A stretch of DNA of 57,713 bases, from NCBI GenBank assembly GCA_020062745.1, contig JAGUVT010000030.1:1-57713 (forward strand), given 5' to 3'. Below the pieces are notes generated by a model. It was not told the origin of the DNA and did not search any database. It worked only from the letters and a program-made list of their open reading frames with translations. How positions within the stretch are numbered: position 1 is the stretch's first letter; every line of letters begins with the position of its first letter. Below, in pieces: positions 1-7,924 of the stretch. The position numbers and the translations under genes were made by a program. The DNA comes from Deltaproteobacteria bacterium (GTDB taxonomy: Bacteria; Bacillota; Desulfotomaculia; Desulfotomaculales; JAGUVT01).

Positions 1-198
1 CAGCCCCTTTCTGGTTTGGTTTGTTTGGTTACTTACCATTTTACCAAAAAGGTTGTCTCTTGTTTTTATTTATCCTACAACAATTTTACACTATGAGAGG
101 AGCCGCCGCATCTACTTGCCGCAATCCCGCCTTCAAGTGCATCCAGGCGGCTAATCCCTGCCATTTTGATTGTCATCGCCTTATTACTGCCGCGCTCT
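1..198. other. Gene-free stretch with a GC-rich hairpin
   Basis: No convincing gene lies between the window edge and the zinc-ribbon gene that ends at 199. A branched inverted repeat is visible: 102-107 pairs with 146-151 (GCCGCC/GGCGGC), 108-110 with 138-140 and 115-118 with 134-137. There is no T-run, so it is not an ordinary terminator. A 33-codon minus-strand frame covers the same bases but has a weak start and matches nothing I know. RNase P RNA often follows this gene neighbourhood in clostridia, but its conserved core motif is not here. Confidence 0.35.
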
Positions 199-909
199 TC
201 ACTTTTCCCAATATAGTATTCGACCACAATGACTGCAATGTACCAGATCTTTTCCTTCTTTTAAGTAACGCAAGTCGTGAAAAGAAACCCCAACCCGGCA
301 TTTCTGGCAGGTTCCCTTCTCCACTTTGGCCAGAGGATCAGAAAATTTCTTCTTCATTTCCAGATACTTCTGCCATAATCCCGTTTCCACCATGTCTAAA
401 AGTTTCTGCCTCATCAGTGGGATTTGAGCAAGGGAAGACCGGTAGTTTTGTTGAATAGCCAGGTAGGATCCATGCAAACGGCGAAAAGACTCTGTTTTTT
501 CAGCCAGTTCGGCACCTAAAGCTTCCAGTTGCAAGCGCATGCTTTCTTGCTTTTCCATTAAAGCAAGAGCAACATCATCTTCTTGTTTCAACCTGGCCTT
601 TAGTTCTTCTAATTTCATACTGTTTTTCTCTATTTCTTTTGCGCTTGTAATAACCCCGCCATAAAGTTTTTGCTCGATGACTTTAATTTGTTCCCCAATA
701 GACTCCGAATCATGCTCCTTCAAATGCAACTCTTTTTTTAGTTTTAGATACTCCTCCTTCAGGTTTTTAAATTGTAACTTGCCCGCCTCAATGAGATTTT
801 TTAAGGATTTTAATTCTTCTAACAACTCTCCTTCTTTCAATTTCGATTCCAGTTCTTTTCGCTGTTCATCCAACATCTGGATATCCCACAACAATTTCAC
901 ATCAGGCAT
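199..909 (-). CDS. C4-type zinc-ribbon coiled-coil protein
   Basis: A 236-residue protein of the zf-RING_7 (formerly DUF164) family. About 180 residues are heptad-rich and strongly charged (K, E and L dominate), predicting a long antiparallel coiled-coil hairpin. The C-terminus carries two CxxC pairs (CQKC and CSHC), a likely structural zinc ribbon. The family is cytoplasmic and a nucleic-acid or nucleotide-binding role has been proposed, but the biochemistry is poorly defined. The ATG at 909 is preferred over an upstream TTG because GGGAG sits 8 bases before it. It is the last gene of a trmK-nif3-zinc ribbon operon, an order common in clostridia. Confidence 0.85.
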   Translation of the reverse strand: MPDVKLLWDIQMLDEQRKELESKLKEGELLEELKSLKNLIEAGKLQFKNLKEEYLKLKKELHLKEHDSESIGEQIKVIEQKLYGGVITSAKEIEKNSMKLEELKARLKQEDDVALALMEKQESMRLQLEALGAELAEKTESFRRLHGSYLAIQQNYRSSLAQIPLMRQKLLDMVETGLWQKYLEMKKKFSDPLAKVEKGTCQKCRVGVSFHDLRYLKEGKDLVHCSHCGRILYWEK

Positions 910-936
910 ATGCACATCTCCCAATAAATTGATAAA

Positions 937-957
937 GGATAGGAAAAGTTCCTATCC
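937..957 (-). other. Perfect 9-bp hairpin between nif3-like and zinc-ribbon genes
   Basis: GGATAGGAA (937-945) and TTCCTATCC (949-957) form a perfect stem with a 3-base loop, starting at the last base of the nif3-like stop codon. Only TTTATC follows on the minus strand, so it may be a weak terminator, an attenuator or an mRNA-stabilising hairpin rather than a strong stop. Confidence 0.4.
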
Positions 958-2075
958 TAAAAGTAAGTAAATGGGTTTGTATTAACCTGCGAAATCAAAA
1001 CCTGCGCCTCAAGACCGCCCGCCCGGCAACTTTCCTCAAGGTACCTGCTCAACACCGGCAGGATAACTCGTTCAGTAGCATGGTGGCCGGCATCAATAAA
1101 ATTTATCCCTTCCGCCAGCATCTCCTGTCCCGTATGGTAATTAATATCGCCGGTAACCAAAACATCCGCCCCGCTTTGCAGGGCTAAAGGCCACAACTCG
1201 GCCCCTGCCCCGCCGCACACGGCAACCTTCTTCACCACCCGTTCCGGCAAGCCTCCTGCCTTAACCTCCTCCAGTCCCAGCACTGCTTTAACATGTTCAA
1301 CAAGCTTACGGAAGGAAACCGGCTCCGGCAGCCGGCCCAGCCGGCCGAGACCAACAGCCGCTTCCGGGTTTGCTAAAGAATAAATGTCGTAAGCCACTTC
1401 TTCGTAAGGATGGGCTTCAAGCATCGCTTCCACCACCATCCCGGTTTTCTCAACAGGTATAATGGTCTCCAGACGGATTTCTTCCACCTGTTCCAGTTCC
1501 CCCTGGCGACCGATAAAAGGACTGGCGCAGGTTAGGGGACGAAAAGTACCTGTGCCTCTGGTCTGAAAAGTACAGTCGCGGTAATTCCCAATCCATCCGG
1601 CCCCGGCACCGGTCAGAGCATCCCGCACAGCATCTTCATGGCCTGAAGGCACAAAAACAACCAGCTTTACGTATCGACGAGAAGCAGCCGGGCTCAGTAC
1701 TGTAAGATTTTCTAAACCCAGCCGGCCGGCCAGTACGGCACTGACTCCTCCCGCCGCGCCGTCAAGGTTGGTATGGGCGGTATAAACCGTAATATAACTG
1801 CGGATAAGAAAAGCCACCAGTTCACCGGAAGGCAAATCAAAAGACAGCCTGCGCACCGGCTTGAAGAAAAGCGGGTGATGGCTTATAATCAACCCCGCTC
1901 CTTGATCCAATGCCTCCTCTGCCACAGTCTTGTTAACATCCAGGGTCAACAGGATCTTATTCGTTTCTGCCAGCGGGTCGCCCAGTTGCAGGCCGACGTT
2001 GTCCCATTTTTCAGCCAACGATAACGGGGCAAACTCCTCAATCAATCTAAATACAGCCTGGCATTTTACCGCCAT
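957..2075 (-). CDS. Nif3-like dinuclear metal-centre protein (YqfO type)
   Basis: A 372-residue member of the Nif3/YqfO family (DUF34), often annotated as GTP cyclohydrolase I type 2 homologue, whose cellular role is unsettled. The two halves of the metal site are visible: ISHHP and the YTAHTNLD segment in the N-terminal half, and DAGHHATE near the C-terminus. The length matches the long Bacillus YqfO form, which has an inserted CutA/PII-like domain in the middle (here roughly residues 130-240). A GAGGGGGAG ribosome binding site precedes the ATG. The gene is 32 bp after trmK, the same order as in Bacillus and many clostridia. Confidence 0.9.
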   Translation of the reverse strand: MAVKCQAVFRLIEEFAPLSLAEKWDNVGLQLGDPLAETNKILLTLDVNKTVAEEALDQGAGLIISHHPLFFKPVRRLSFDLPSGELVAFLIRSYITVYTAHTNLDGAAGGVSAVLAGRLGLENLTVLSPAASRRYVKLVVFVPSGHEDAVRDALTGAGAGWIGNYRDCTFQTRGTGTFRPLTCASPFIGRQGELEQVEEIRLETIIPVEKTGMVVEAMLEAHPYEEVAYDIYSLANPEAAVGLGRLGRLPEPVSFRKLVEHVKAVLGLEEVKAGGLPERVVKKVAVCGGAGAELWPLALQSGADVLVTGDINYHTGQEMLAEGINFIDAGHHATERVILPVLSRYLEESCRAGGLEAQVLISQVNTNPFTYF

Positions 2076-2107
2076 TCCGCTCCCCCTCTATAACAAAACC
2101 ATTCTTC

Positions 2108-2806
2108 CTACCGGCGTCCCTGATAATTATAAATATTTTCAGTTCTGGCCAACTTGACTTCTAATTCCCGGACTTTTCGCCGCGCTCCCGTACTGCTGCT
2201 CCGGGCCAGTTCAGACAACACATGCTGATGGCGTCTGATTATTTCTTCCAGGTAAACCAGCAGCAGCGGGTCCCTTTTTTCCAACAGCCGCGGACCCAGT
2301 TCCAGGAGCAACGGATCCCGCACCTGCTCAGTACCGGGCTCTGCCAGTATAACAACATAAATCCGCCCGTTTTCCTCTACCAGCATCTCGTCTGCCAGCA
2401 GCCAGCCGTTTTCCACCAGCCAAGCCCGCAAATCACCGGCGTCTACCATGGGCTGAAGAATCAACCTCCGGATCTGATTCAACATTGCCGGAACTACTGC
2501 CAGAATATCCCTGATTGTACCGCCGCCCATGCCAGCCACTATCAGCACCTGCGCCTCACCCGGCTGCAGCACCCGCAGCCCGTCTCCGCAGCGAAGATCG
2601 ATTTTGTCCTGCAAATGGTATGTCGTTACCACTTTTTCAGCAGCCGCAAAAGGCCCCGGGTTTACATCGGTAGCAATCACCCTCGGGCAAACACCGGACT
2701 TCACCAGATAAACAGGCAAAAAAGCATGGTCGGTGCCGATGTCCGCCACAATAGAACCGTGTGGCACATAACCGGCCAGAGCGGCCAGACGCCTGGGCAG
2801 GTTCAT
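2108..2806 (-). CDS. trmK: tRNA (adenine(22)-N1)-methyltransferase
   Basis: A 232-residue class I SAM-dependent methyltransferase of the TrmK/YqfN family, which makes m1A22 in bacterial tRNAs. Motif I reads VADIGTDHAFLPVYL (about residues 20-34), the family's typical DIGTDHA signature, and GMGGGTI follows in the middle. The C-terminal third is a charged helical region like the coiled-coil extension of known TrmK proteins. Start chosen at 2806, with GAAGGA upstream, rather than the TTG one codon earlier. In relatives rpoD (sigA) normally lies just upstream; here that place is taken by glycan-type genes on the opposite strand. Confidence 0.93.
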   Translation of the reverse strand: MNLPRRLAALAGYVPHGSIVADIGTDHAFLPVYLVKSGVCPRVIATDVNPGPFAAAEKVVTTYHLQDKIDLRCGDGLRVLQPGEAQVLIVAGMGGGTIRDILAVVPAMLNQIRRLILQPMVDAGDLRAWLVENGWLLADEMLVEENGRIYVVILAEPGTEQVRDPLLLELGPRLLEKRDPLLLVYLEEIIRRHQHVLSELARSSSTGARRKVRELEVKLARTENIYNYQGRR

Positions 2807-3020
2807 CAATTTTCCTTCTCTATACTATCTGTATTTGATACCTGAAAACAAATCTCTTCATCAGTATAAACCATCCCACCGCAAAAAACAAATAATTGGC
2901 TACAAAAGTCCTGCTTGTTAAATAAAAAGTATATGCACAAGAGCGCCTCCCGGAAGATATTCTATAAAACAGGATCTGTGTTCTGCGCCATATACAGCTA
3001 AATTGCGGGAGGTGTTCGCC

Positions 3021-3758
3021 TTGACCAAAAAACTATGGCAGGCCGTTTTGCTCCTTTTCAGCAACCCGGCAATATTATTCAGGCTCGCAATCAGGAAGCT
3101 GCGCCCGATGCGAAAAGAATACCGCCGCCTTAACCGGTTGACGCTGCGGCAGTGGTTATTCTATCACCACCGCCATATCGTGTTCAACAAGGTCTCCTGG
3201 ATGGGGGTACCGGCTCTTAAAAATCCCCTCGATGCCTGGGTGTACCAGGAGATTATCTACGAAGTGAAGCCTGATATTATTATTGAAATCGGCAGCAGGT
3301 ACGGCGGCAGCACCAGGTATTTCGCCGACCTGCTGGTATTGTTGGGCAAAGGGAAGGTTGTCTCGATCGACATTGACCGTTCCTGCTACATGGTAGAACA
3401 TGAACGGATCGTAACTATCACCGGGCCCAGTTCAGCACCTGAAACAATAGCCGAGATCATCGCACTGTGCAGGGATAAATCCGTCCTGCTAATACACGAC
3501 GGTGATCATCACAAGGAACAGGTTCTCACCGATTTAAGGACATATGCGAATTTTGTCAGCGTCAACAGTTATTTAATCGTTGAAGACGGAATCATGGACC
3601 TGTTCAGGCCGGGTGACGGAATCGGTAAGGATTATGACGGACCGCTGGCGGCAGTAGAAGAGTTTTTAAAAGAAAACACCAATTTCGTTGTGGACAGCAG
3701 CCGTGAACGGTACATCCTGACTTATAACCCCAAAGGTTTTTTAAAAAGAATTTCTTAA
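3021..3758 (+). CDS. CmcI-family (cephalosporin hydroxylase-like) SAM methyltransferase
   Basis: A 245-residue protein of the CmcI/rhamnosyl O-methyltransferase family (PF04989). The Rossmann motif IIEIGSRYGGST is followed by VSIDID, and the family's metal-site segments HDGDHH and IVEDG are present. Members methylate sugar or small-molecule hydroxyls, so O-methylation of a surface glycan sugar is the likely job; true cephalosporin hydroxylation is not implied. The N-terminal 40 residues are basic and hydrophobic and may sit at the membrane. TTG at 3021 is preferred over TTG at 3003 because GGGAGGTG lies 6 bases before it. It stands alone, divergent from trmK. Confidence 0.8.
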   Translation: MTKKLWQAVLLLFSNPAILFRLAIRKLRPMRKEYRRLNRLTLRQWLFYHHRHIVFNKVSWMGVPALKNPLDAWVYQEIIYEVKPDIIIEIGSRYGGSTRYFADLLVLLGKGKVVSIDIDRSCYMVEHERIVTITGPSSAPETIAEIIALCRDKSVLLIHDGDHHKEQVLTDLRTYANFVSVNSYLIVEDGIMDLFRPGDGIGKDYDGPLAAVEEFLKENTNFVVDSSRERYILTYNPKGFLKRIS

Positions 3759-3845
3759 AAGGATTGCCTGCAAATCTACCACATAATATAATCAGAACTA
3801 ATCATATTTCCGTTCGGCCGATAACACCCAAAAAAGGTGGGGTAA

Positions 3846-4058
3846 ATGACTACGAAATGGGCCCGGCTGTTTAACGTTCGAAATGAAATGGAAGCCGACA
3901 TGATCTGCGGACTGCTGGAAGGTGAAGGGATTCTTACCGCCAAAAAATATAAGGAGCCCAATATAATAATGGGCCCCGCAGTTGGTTTGGAAATATGGGT
4001 GCCGGAGAACAGGCTGGAAGAAGCCGCCGTTATTATAAAGGCTTTCTCCGGCTCTTAA
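3846..4058 (+). CDS. DUF2007 small protein
   Basis: A 70-residue protein of the DUF2007 (putative signal-transducing) family: a single small alpha/beta domain beginning WARLFNVRNEMEADMICGLL and ending with the typical VPENRLEEAAVII segment. The family is widespread and cytoplasmic; its ligand is unknown. AAGGTGGGG precedes the ATG. It lies 87 bp after the CmcI-like gene and converges on tusA, with only 4 bp between the stop codons. Confidence 0.8.
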   Translation: MTTKWARLFNVRNEMEADMICGLLEGEGILTAKKYKEPNIIMGPAVGLEIWVPENRLEEAAVIIKAFSGS

Positions 4059-4062
4059 GCGC

Positions 4063-4284
4063 TTACTTCACCAGGGTTATCAGGCAGTCCTCCCCCGCTG
4101 CCGCAATCGTTATCTGCCAGCCCTGATTGCGGGCAAGGCGGGAAATATTCTCCCTGGCCGGAGCAGTATTTACTAATACTTTGATCGTACCCTCGCTTCG
4201 TTTCTCCATTTTCCTTTTTACCATCAAGACCGGCTCAGGACAGAGTAGACCCCGCGCATCAATTACTTCCTCTATCTCCTTCAC
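4063..4284 (-). CDS. TusA/SirA-family sulfur (or selenium) carrier
   Basis: A 73-residue TusA-family protein. The family's active cysteine is in LLCPEPVLMVKRKM, the CPxP motif that carries a persulfide. The rest matches the two-layer TusA fold, with the usual hydrophobic end. GTG at 4284 is chosen because AGGAGG lies 8 bases upstream; a TTG two codons earlier is only 3 bases away. It overlaps the 3-prime end of yedE by 26 bp, so the two are co-transcribed. A TusA beside a selenium-type YedE suggests a carrier for reduced sulfur or selenium delivered by the transporter. Confidence 0.88.
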   Translation of the reverse strand: MKEIEEVIDARGLLCPEPVLMVKRKMEKRSEGTIKVLVNTAPARENISRLARNQGWQITIAAAGEDCLITLVK

Positions 4285-5353
4285 CAGCAATCACCTCCTG
4301 TTTGGAAACTCCCGTCCGGCAACTGAAAAAGGCAATCAGCGAAACCACTACCAGCCCCAGGACAACCGCTACCTGGCCGCCGGCAGGCACTCCCTTGGGG
4401 CTGGCCGCCAGACCGAAATTATGGGCAAACGCCGCTCCAAGTAAAAAGCCGAGCACCGTCACGGCCGAATCGGTATTCCCTTCGGAGGCGGAAACCAGCT
4501 GGCGCAAAGGACAGCCACCCAAAAGAACCGAGCCGAATCCCCCCATAGCCATCCCGAGAAAGTTCCAAAGACCGTCATTATGAGCGATCGGCTGGCCTGC
4601 AAAGCCGGCTTTAAAATTCCCCAAAATCAAATTACCGGCCAGCGCAACCGCCAGTATAGCCAGAAAACCGTAAAGCAGGTAAAAATCCCGGAAAAGAATA
4701 AAATCCCTTATCCCGCCAACCAGACACAACCTGGAACGTTGCGCTAAAAACCCGACGATAATACCGGCGCCAAGGGCAAAGGCCAGAGGGGCGCGCAGGG
4801 AGCCCGGTCCTTCTGCGCTGAAGAAAATAAACGAAGGTCTCACAAGTAAAAAAATCAAAAAAACCACCATTATGCCTAAAAAAATGTAGCCATTTGCCTT
4901 CGTCTGGACAAAAGCTCTACCCAGCGAAAAGCCTCTGCGTAAAAACACAATACCCAGAACCACCCCGGCCACCAGGCCGAGTAAGCCTACCAGCGCGTTT
5001 AGATCACCGCCGGCCATGCGCAAGATCATTCGCAAGGGGCAGCCCAGGAACACCAGTAACCCGAGCATTACAAAAAAGCCGAGTACAAACCTGGTAAGAG
5101 CAGCAGAACCGCCGAGGGCTTTAAACTCCCTGGTAAAAATAGAAGCAGCAAAAGCGCCCAGCACCAGACCCGGGATCTCCGGGCGCAGGTACTGAACTGC
5201 CGCCGCCCGGTGCAGGCCCAGGCTGCCGGCTATGTCCCGCAAGAAACAGGCAATGCAGTAACCCATATTGGGCGGGTTGCCGTATTTTACCAGTAATACA
5301 GCCAGGGCGCCGGTAATACCGCCCGCCAATAATATAGTTATTCTCGGACTCAT
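4259..5353 (-). CDS. yedE: YedE-family putative selenium transporter
   Basis: A 364-residue polytopic membrane protein of the YeeE/YedE family with about ten hydrophobic segments. Two GCPLR motifs (in the first half near residue 105 and in the second half near residue 280) mark the internal duplication of this transporter fold. The N-terminal MGYCIACFLRDIAGSLGLHR segment is typical of the subgroup linked to selenium metabolism, as opposed to the thiosulfate importers. The ATG at 5353 has GGGGAGGG at a good distance; the ATG two codons upstream touches it. Operon with tusA. Substrate is inferred from subgroup resemblance, not shown by the sequence. Confidence 0.85.
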   Translation of the reverse strand: MSPRITILLAGGITGALAVLLVKYGNPPNMGYCIACFLRDIAGSLGLHRAAAVQYLRPEIPGLVLGAFAASIFTREFKALGGSAALTRFVLGFFVMLGLLVFLGCPLRMILRMAGGDLNALVGLLGLVAGVVLGIVFLRRGFSLGRAFVQTKANGYIFLGIMVVFLIFLLVRPSFIFFSAEGPGSLRAPLAFALGAGIIVGFLAQRSRLCLVGGIRDFILFRDFYLLYGFLAILAVALAGNLILGNFKAGFAGQPIAHNDGLWNFLGMAMGGFGSVLLGGCPLRQLVSASEGNTDSAVTVLGFLLGAAFAHNFGLAASPKGVPAGGQVAVVLGLVVVSLIAFFSCRTGVSKQEVIAGEGDRGSN

Positions 5354-5595
5354 CAACATCCCTCCCCAAAATCATTTGTTCCTGACAATTCAATACATCA
5401 TCCCAATGCCCGGATTTTTTCACTATTCGTTAGCTGTCTTATAATATCCTTTTATATAAGAAATAAAATTTTTTTATAATACACGCCTTATATATTCAAA
5501 ATTCTTATACAACTTTAAAAGCAGCAATTTTTTTAGAAAGATTTTGAAAGGAAATTTGACCGTTCGTGGCGAATTGTATAACCCGGTTCTTTTTA

Positions 5596-5721
5596 CAGAT
5601 AATTGCACTTTCCTGGCTATGATCCAGGATATACCCCGTATTATCTGCTGGTAGGCACCTCTGTCCAACCAGAAAGGCCCTGTGCAGGAGCCCCCATCAA
5701 GATAAATCACGATTATCTTGA
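5596..5721. ncRNA. Candidate structured RNA or leader element (unassigned)
   Basis: Consecutive inverted repeats are seen directly: CAGATAAT (5596-5603) with ATTATCTG (5640-5647), enclosing CCTGG/CCAGG (5612-5616/5624-5628); CTGGT/ACCAG (5648-5652/5668-5672), immediately adjacent; a short CCTG/CAGG (5679-5682/5685-5688); and a 9-bp stem TCAAGATAA/TTATCTTGA (5697-5705/5713-5721) with a 7-base loop. The strand cannot be decided. On the minus strand it would lie some 240 bases before yedE, on the plus strand about 160 bases before the glycosyltransferase. It matches no riboswitch, T-box, 6S or SRP motif that I recognise. Confidence 0.4.
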
Positions 5722-5791
5722 AGCCCCAAAATAAACAGCCGCCTGCTCAGCGAAGTATAAAAAATCGGAGCCTGTCACGCTATGAGTCAAA

Positions 5792-5812
5792 ATAGCCCTT
5801 CCGGGCTTTCTT
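5792..5812. terminator. Weak hairpin with T-rich flank
   Basis: AGCCC (5794-5798) pairs with GGGCT (5803-5807) around a TTCC loop, followed by TTCTTATT on the plus strand and preceded by an A-rich run that would be TTTT on the minus strand. The stem is short, so this is a low-confidence terminator, possibly ending the transcript of the structured element just before it on the plus strand. Confidence 0.3.
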
Positions 5813-5883
5813 ATTGAACCGTTACTATTTACGGGATAAGGTTGTGCTTATAAAATTCATTTTCTTGCAGGCGGTGGTAAATT

Positions 5884-7167
5884 TTGTTCAATTTCAGGCG
5901 CCCTTCAAACAACCAGAAAAAAAATAAGTTTTTAAAAGATCAACCCCTAAACATCGCTTTCCTAACTTACCGGGGAAACATGACCTGCGGGGGACAGGGT
6001 ATTTATACCTGGTACCTCGTTCGTGAACTGAGCCGTTTAGGTCACCGGGTTATAGTTATAAACGGCCCGCCTTATCTCGCACCGTTGGACGGAATCCCGA
6101 TCAAGAAATTACCTTCCGTTTGGGATGCCTATGATCGTTTTCTTCCTCAACCCCCGCGGCGAATTCTAAACCCCATTTCTTTCGGTGAATGGCTGGCTAT
6201 CCGGACTGGAAATTTTCCCGAACCGCTAACCTTTACCCTGCGCGCTTATTACTTTCTCCGCCACCAACTGGAAGCGGGAAAATTCGACCTTGTCCACGAC
6301 AACCAATCTTTAGGCTATGGTCTCTTAGCCTTGCGCCGCTGGGTACCCGTGGTTACCACTCTCCATCATCCCCTGCCGATTGACCGCAAAGCTTATTTGC
6401 AGCAGGCGCGAAACATCCGGGAACGGCTCCGGGTCTGGAAATTCTTCAGCTTTACCCACATGCAAAACCAGGTTGTTCCCCGTTTAGACGGACTCATCAC
6501 GGTTTCCGAGGCTGCCCGGGAAGCCATTACAGAAGTGTATAATGTACCTCGGGAAGGCATCCGGGTCATTTACAATGGGGTAGACACAGAGCTGTTCCAG
6601 CCTTTAGGCCTGCCCCGCGACCCAAACCGGCTGCTTCTGGTAACCAACACCGAAGACCGTAAAAAAGGAGTGCTGTACTTATTCGAGGCGCTTAAAACGT
6701 TGCCCCCTGAAATAAAACTAACTATAGTAGATAAGATAAACAAAAACAAATACGCCTACCGGTTACAAAAAGAGCTGGGGCTGGAAAACCGCATAGAATT
6801 TACCGGGTACCTTCCTCCGGAAGAACTAACACGCCAGTATAACACTGCCGCCTTAGCTATTGTCCCCTCAGTATACGAAGGATTCGGTTTTCCCGCCGCC
6901 GAAGCCATGGCCTGCGGGACACCGGTAGTTTCCACCACCGGCGGGGCTTTGCCGGAAGTGATAGCTCACGGCAAAACAGGACTGCTGGTACCACCCATGG
7001 AACCCCAGGCGCTTGCTGAAGCAATACGTTTCCTATTGCAACATAAAGATACACGCGAAGAAATGGGCAAAGCGGGACGGGAACGGGTAGAAAAATATTT
7101 CACCTGGGAACATGCAGCCAGAGAAGTCACTAAATTTTATCAGGAGGTATTAAATGATCACCGTTAA
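5884..7167 (+). CDS. GT4-family glycosyltransferase
   Basis: A 427-residue retaining glycosyltransferase of the GT4/GT-B type. The acceptor-domain start is seen in LNIAFLTYRGNMTCGGQGIY, with the glycine-rich loop typical of this group, and the nucleotide-sugar site is in YEGFGFPAAEAMACGTPVV, which holds the ExxxxxxxE pair. VIYNGVDTELF is another family landmark. It is soluble and would act at the inner face of the membrane. The start is TTG with GGCGGTGG about 6 bases upstream. Its end overlaps the next methyltransferase by 14 bp, so the two are coupled. Donor and acceptor sugars are unknown. Confidence 0.88.
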   Translation: MFNFRRPSNNQKKNKFLKDQPLNIAFLTYRGNMTCGGQGIYTWYLVRELSRLGHRVIVINGPPYLAPLDGIPIKKLPSVWDAYDRFLPQPPRRILNPISFGEWLAIRTGNFPEPLTFTLRAYYFLRHQLEAGKFDLVHDNQSLGYGLLALRRWVPVVTTLHHPLPIDRKAYLQQARNIRERLRVWKFFSFTHMQNQVVPRLDGLITVSEAAREAITEVYNVPREGIRVIYNGVDTELFQPLGLPRDPNRLLLVTNTEDRKKGVLYLFEALKTLPPEIKLTIVDKINKNKYAYRLQKELGLENRIEFTGYLPPEELTRQYNTAALAIVPSVYEGFGFPAAEAMACGTPVVSTTGGALPEVIAHGKTGLLVPPMEPQALAEAIRFLLQHKDTREEMGKAGRERVEKYFTWEHAAREVTKFYQEVLNDHR

Positions 7168-7924
7168 CCCAAAATTTCTGGATGTAAGGCCGGGAGATGC
7201 AATTCTTGATGTAGGATGCGGGGAAGGAAGACACGCCTGGACCCTGACAGAATACCCCGGCTGCCAGGTTTTTGCCATGGATATGGATCGAGAAGTCTTG
7301 CTTAAAAACCTCTTTATGCTTAAAACAATGGACAACAGAGGGGAAACCAACAGTCCTTACCTGGTTCTGCAGGCCGACGCCCTCCACCTTCCGTTTCCAG
7401 ACGCCACTTTCGACCGGATAATCTGCTCCGAGGTTTTGGAACACGTCGATGACGAGATACAGGCTACGGCAGAATTGGCCAGAGTATTAAAACCGGGGGG
7501 CACACTGGGGCTCTCCGTCCCCACCTGGCTCACTGAAGTTGTTTACTGGAAATTAGACAAAAATTACAGCCACCCCGGCGGTCATATTCGCATCTTTACT
7601 GAAAAACAACTAAAAAAACTGCTGCAAAAATTCAACCTAAGGGTTTACAATTGTGACAGGCGCCATGCATTTCACTCTCCTTACTGGTTTCTACGCTGCC
7701 TTTTCCGTCTCCACCGGGAGAATTCCCTGATTCCCAGCCTTTACTTTCGCTGGCTAAACTGGGTGGAAAGCGCTCCCCGCCCCTTCCTTAAATACCTGGA
7801 GCGGCGGCTGGATCCGTTTCTGGGGAAAAGCCTGGTACTTTACGCCCAGAAGGCATCCGGGCAGGTAACGGCCGCCGGGGTCGCCCCCGCAGCACCAAAA
7901 CATCAGCAAAAAAAGGCATTATAG
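7154..7924 (+). CDS. Class I SAM-dependent methyltransferase
   Basis: A 256-residue methyltransferase (Methyltransf_11/25 type). Motif I is ILDVGCGEG near residue 20, the acidic ribose contact follows in FAMDMD, and SEVLEHVDD marks the end of the sheet. It is preceded by GAGG and overlaps the GT4 gene by 14 bp, so the pair probably adds and methylates one sugar. The end collides with a minus-strand methyltransferase: the last 45 or so codons are also coding on the other strand, and the final 25 residues (Ala/Gln/Lys-rich) look like run-on beyond the natural family end. Confidence 0.85.
   Translation: MITVNPKFLDVRPGDAILDVGCGEGRHAWTLTEYPGCQVFAMDMDREVLLKNLFMLKTMDNRGETNSPYLVLQADALHLPFPDATFDRIICSEVLEHVDDEIQATAELARVLKPGGTLGLSVPTWLTEVVYWKLDKNYSHPGGHIRIFTEKQLKKLLQKFNLRVYNCDRRHAFHSPYWFLRCLFRLHRENSLIPSLYFRWLNWVESAPRPFLKYLERRLDPFLGKSLVLYAQKASGQVTAAGVAPAAPKHQQKKAL

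Larger units (their letters stand above)
5354..5883. other. 530-bp gene-free stretch, AT-rich, with structured core
   Basis: This is the only gene-free stretch above 300 bp. It separates yedE (minus) from a glycosyltransferase (plus). The yedE-proximal part, 5420-5560, is very AT-rich and should hold the yedE promoter, though no box could be picked with confidence. The middle carries a run of hairpins (separate entry). A minus-strand open frame of 78 codons at 5474-5710 matches no family and overlaps the hairpins, so it is not called as a gene. Confidence 0.6.

Noticed and set aside
1-198. RNase P RNA gene
   Set aside because: Position fits some clostridia, but the conserved core sequence and ACAGAAA-type motif are absent from these bases.
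2884-2935. Promoter for the CmcI-like gene (TTGGCT, 17 bases, TAAATA)
   Set aside because: The spacing is right but both boxes match the consensus poorly, and this AT-rich sequence offers such pairs by chance.
5121-5423. 100-codon minus-strand frame starting before yedE
   Set aside because: It runs through the yedE coding region in another frame and its second half is Pro/Gly-rich, as expected from a shadow of a membrane protein gene.
5474-5710. 78-codon minus-strand open frame in the yedE upstream gap
   Set aside because: It matches no family, has mixed Lys/Leu-rich composition typical of AT-rich spacer and overlaps strong inverted repeats.
5596-5830. 6S RNA, T-box or selenium-related SECIS element
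   Set aside because: Hairpins are present, but the 6S central bubble, the T-box AGGGTGG motif and a selenocysteine-coding TGA context were not found.
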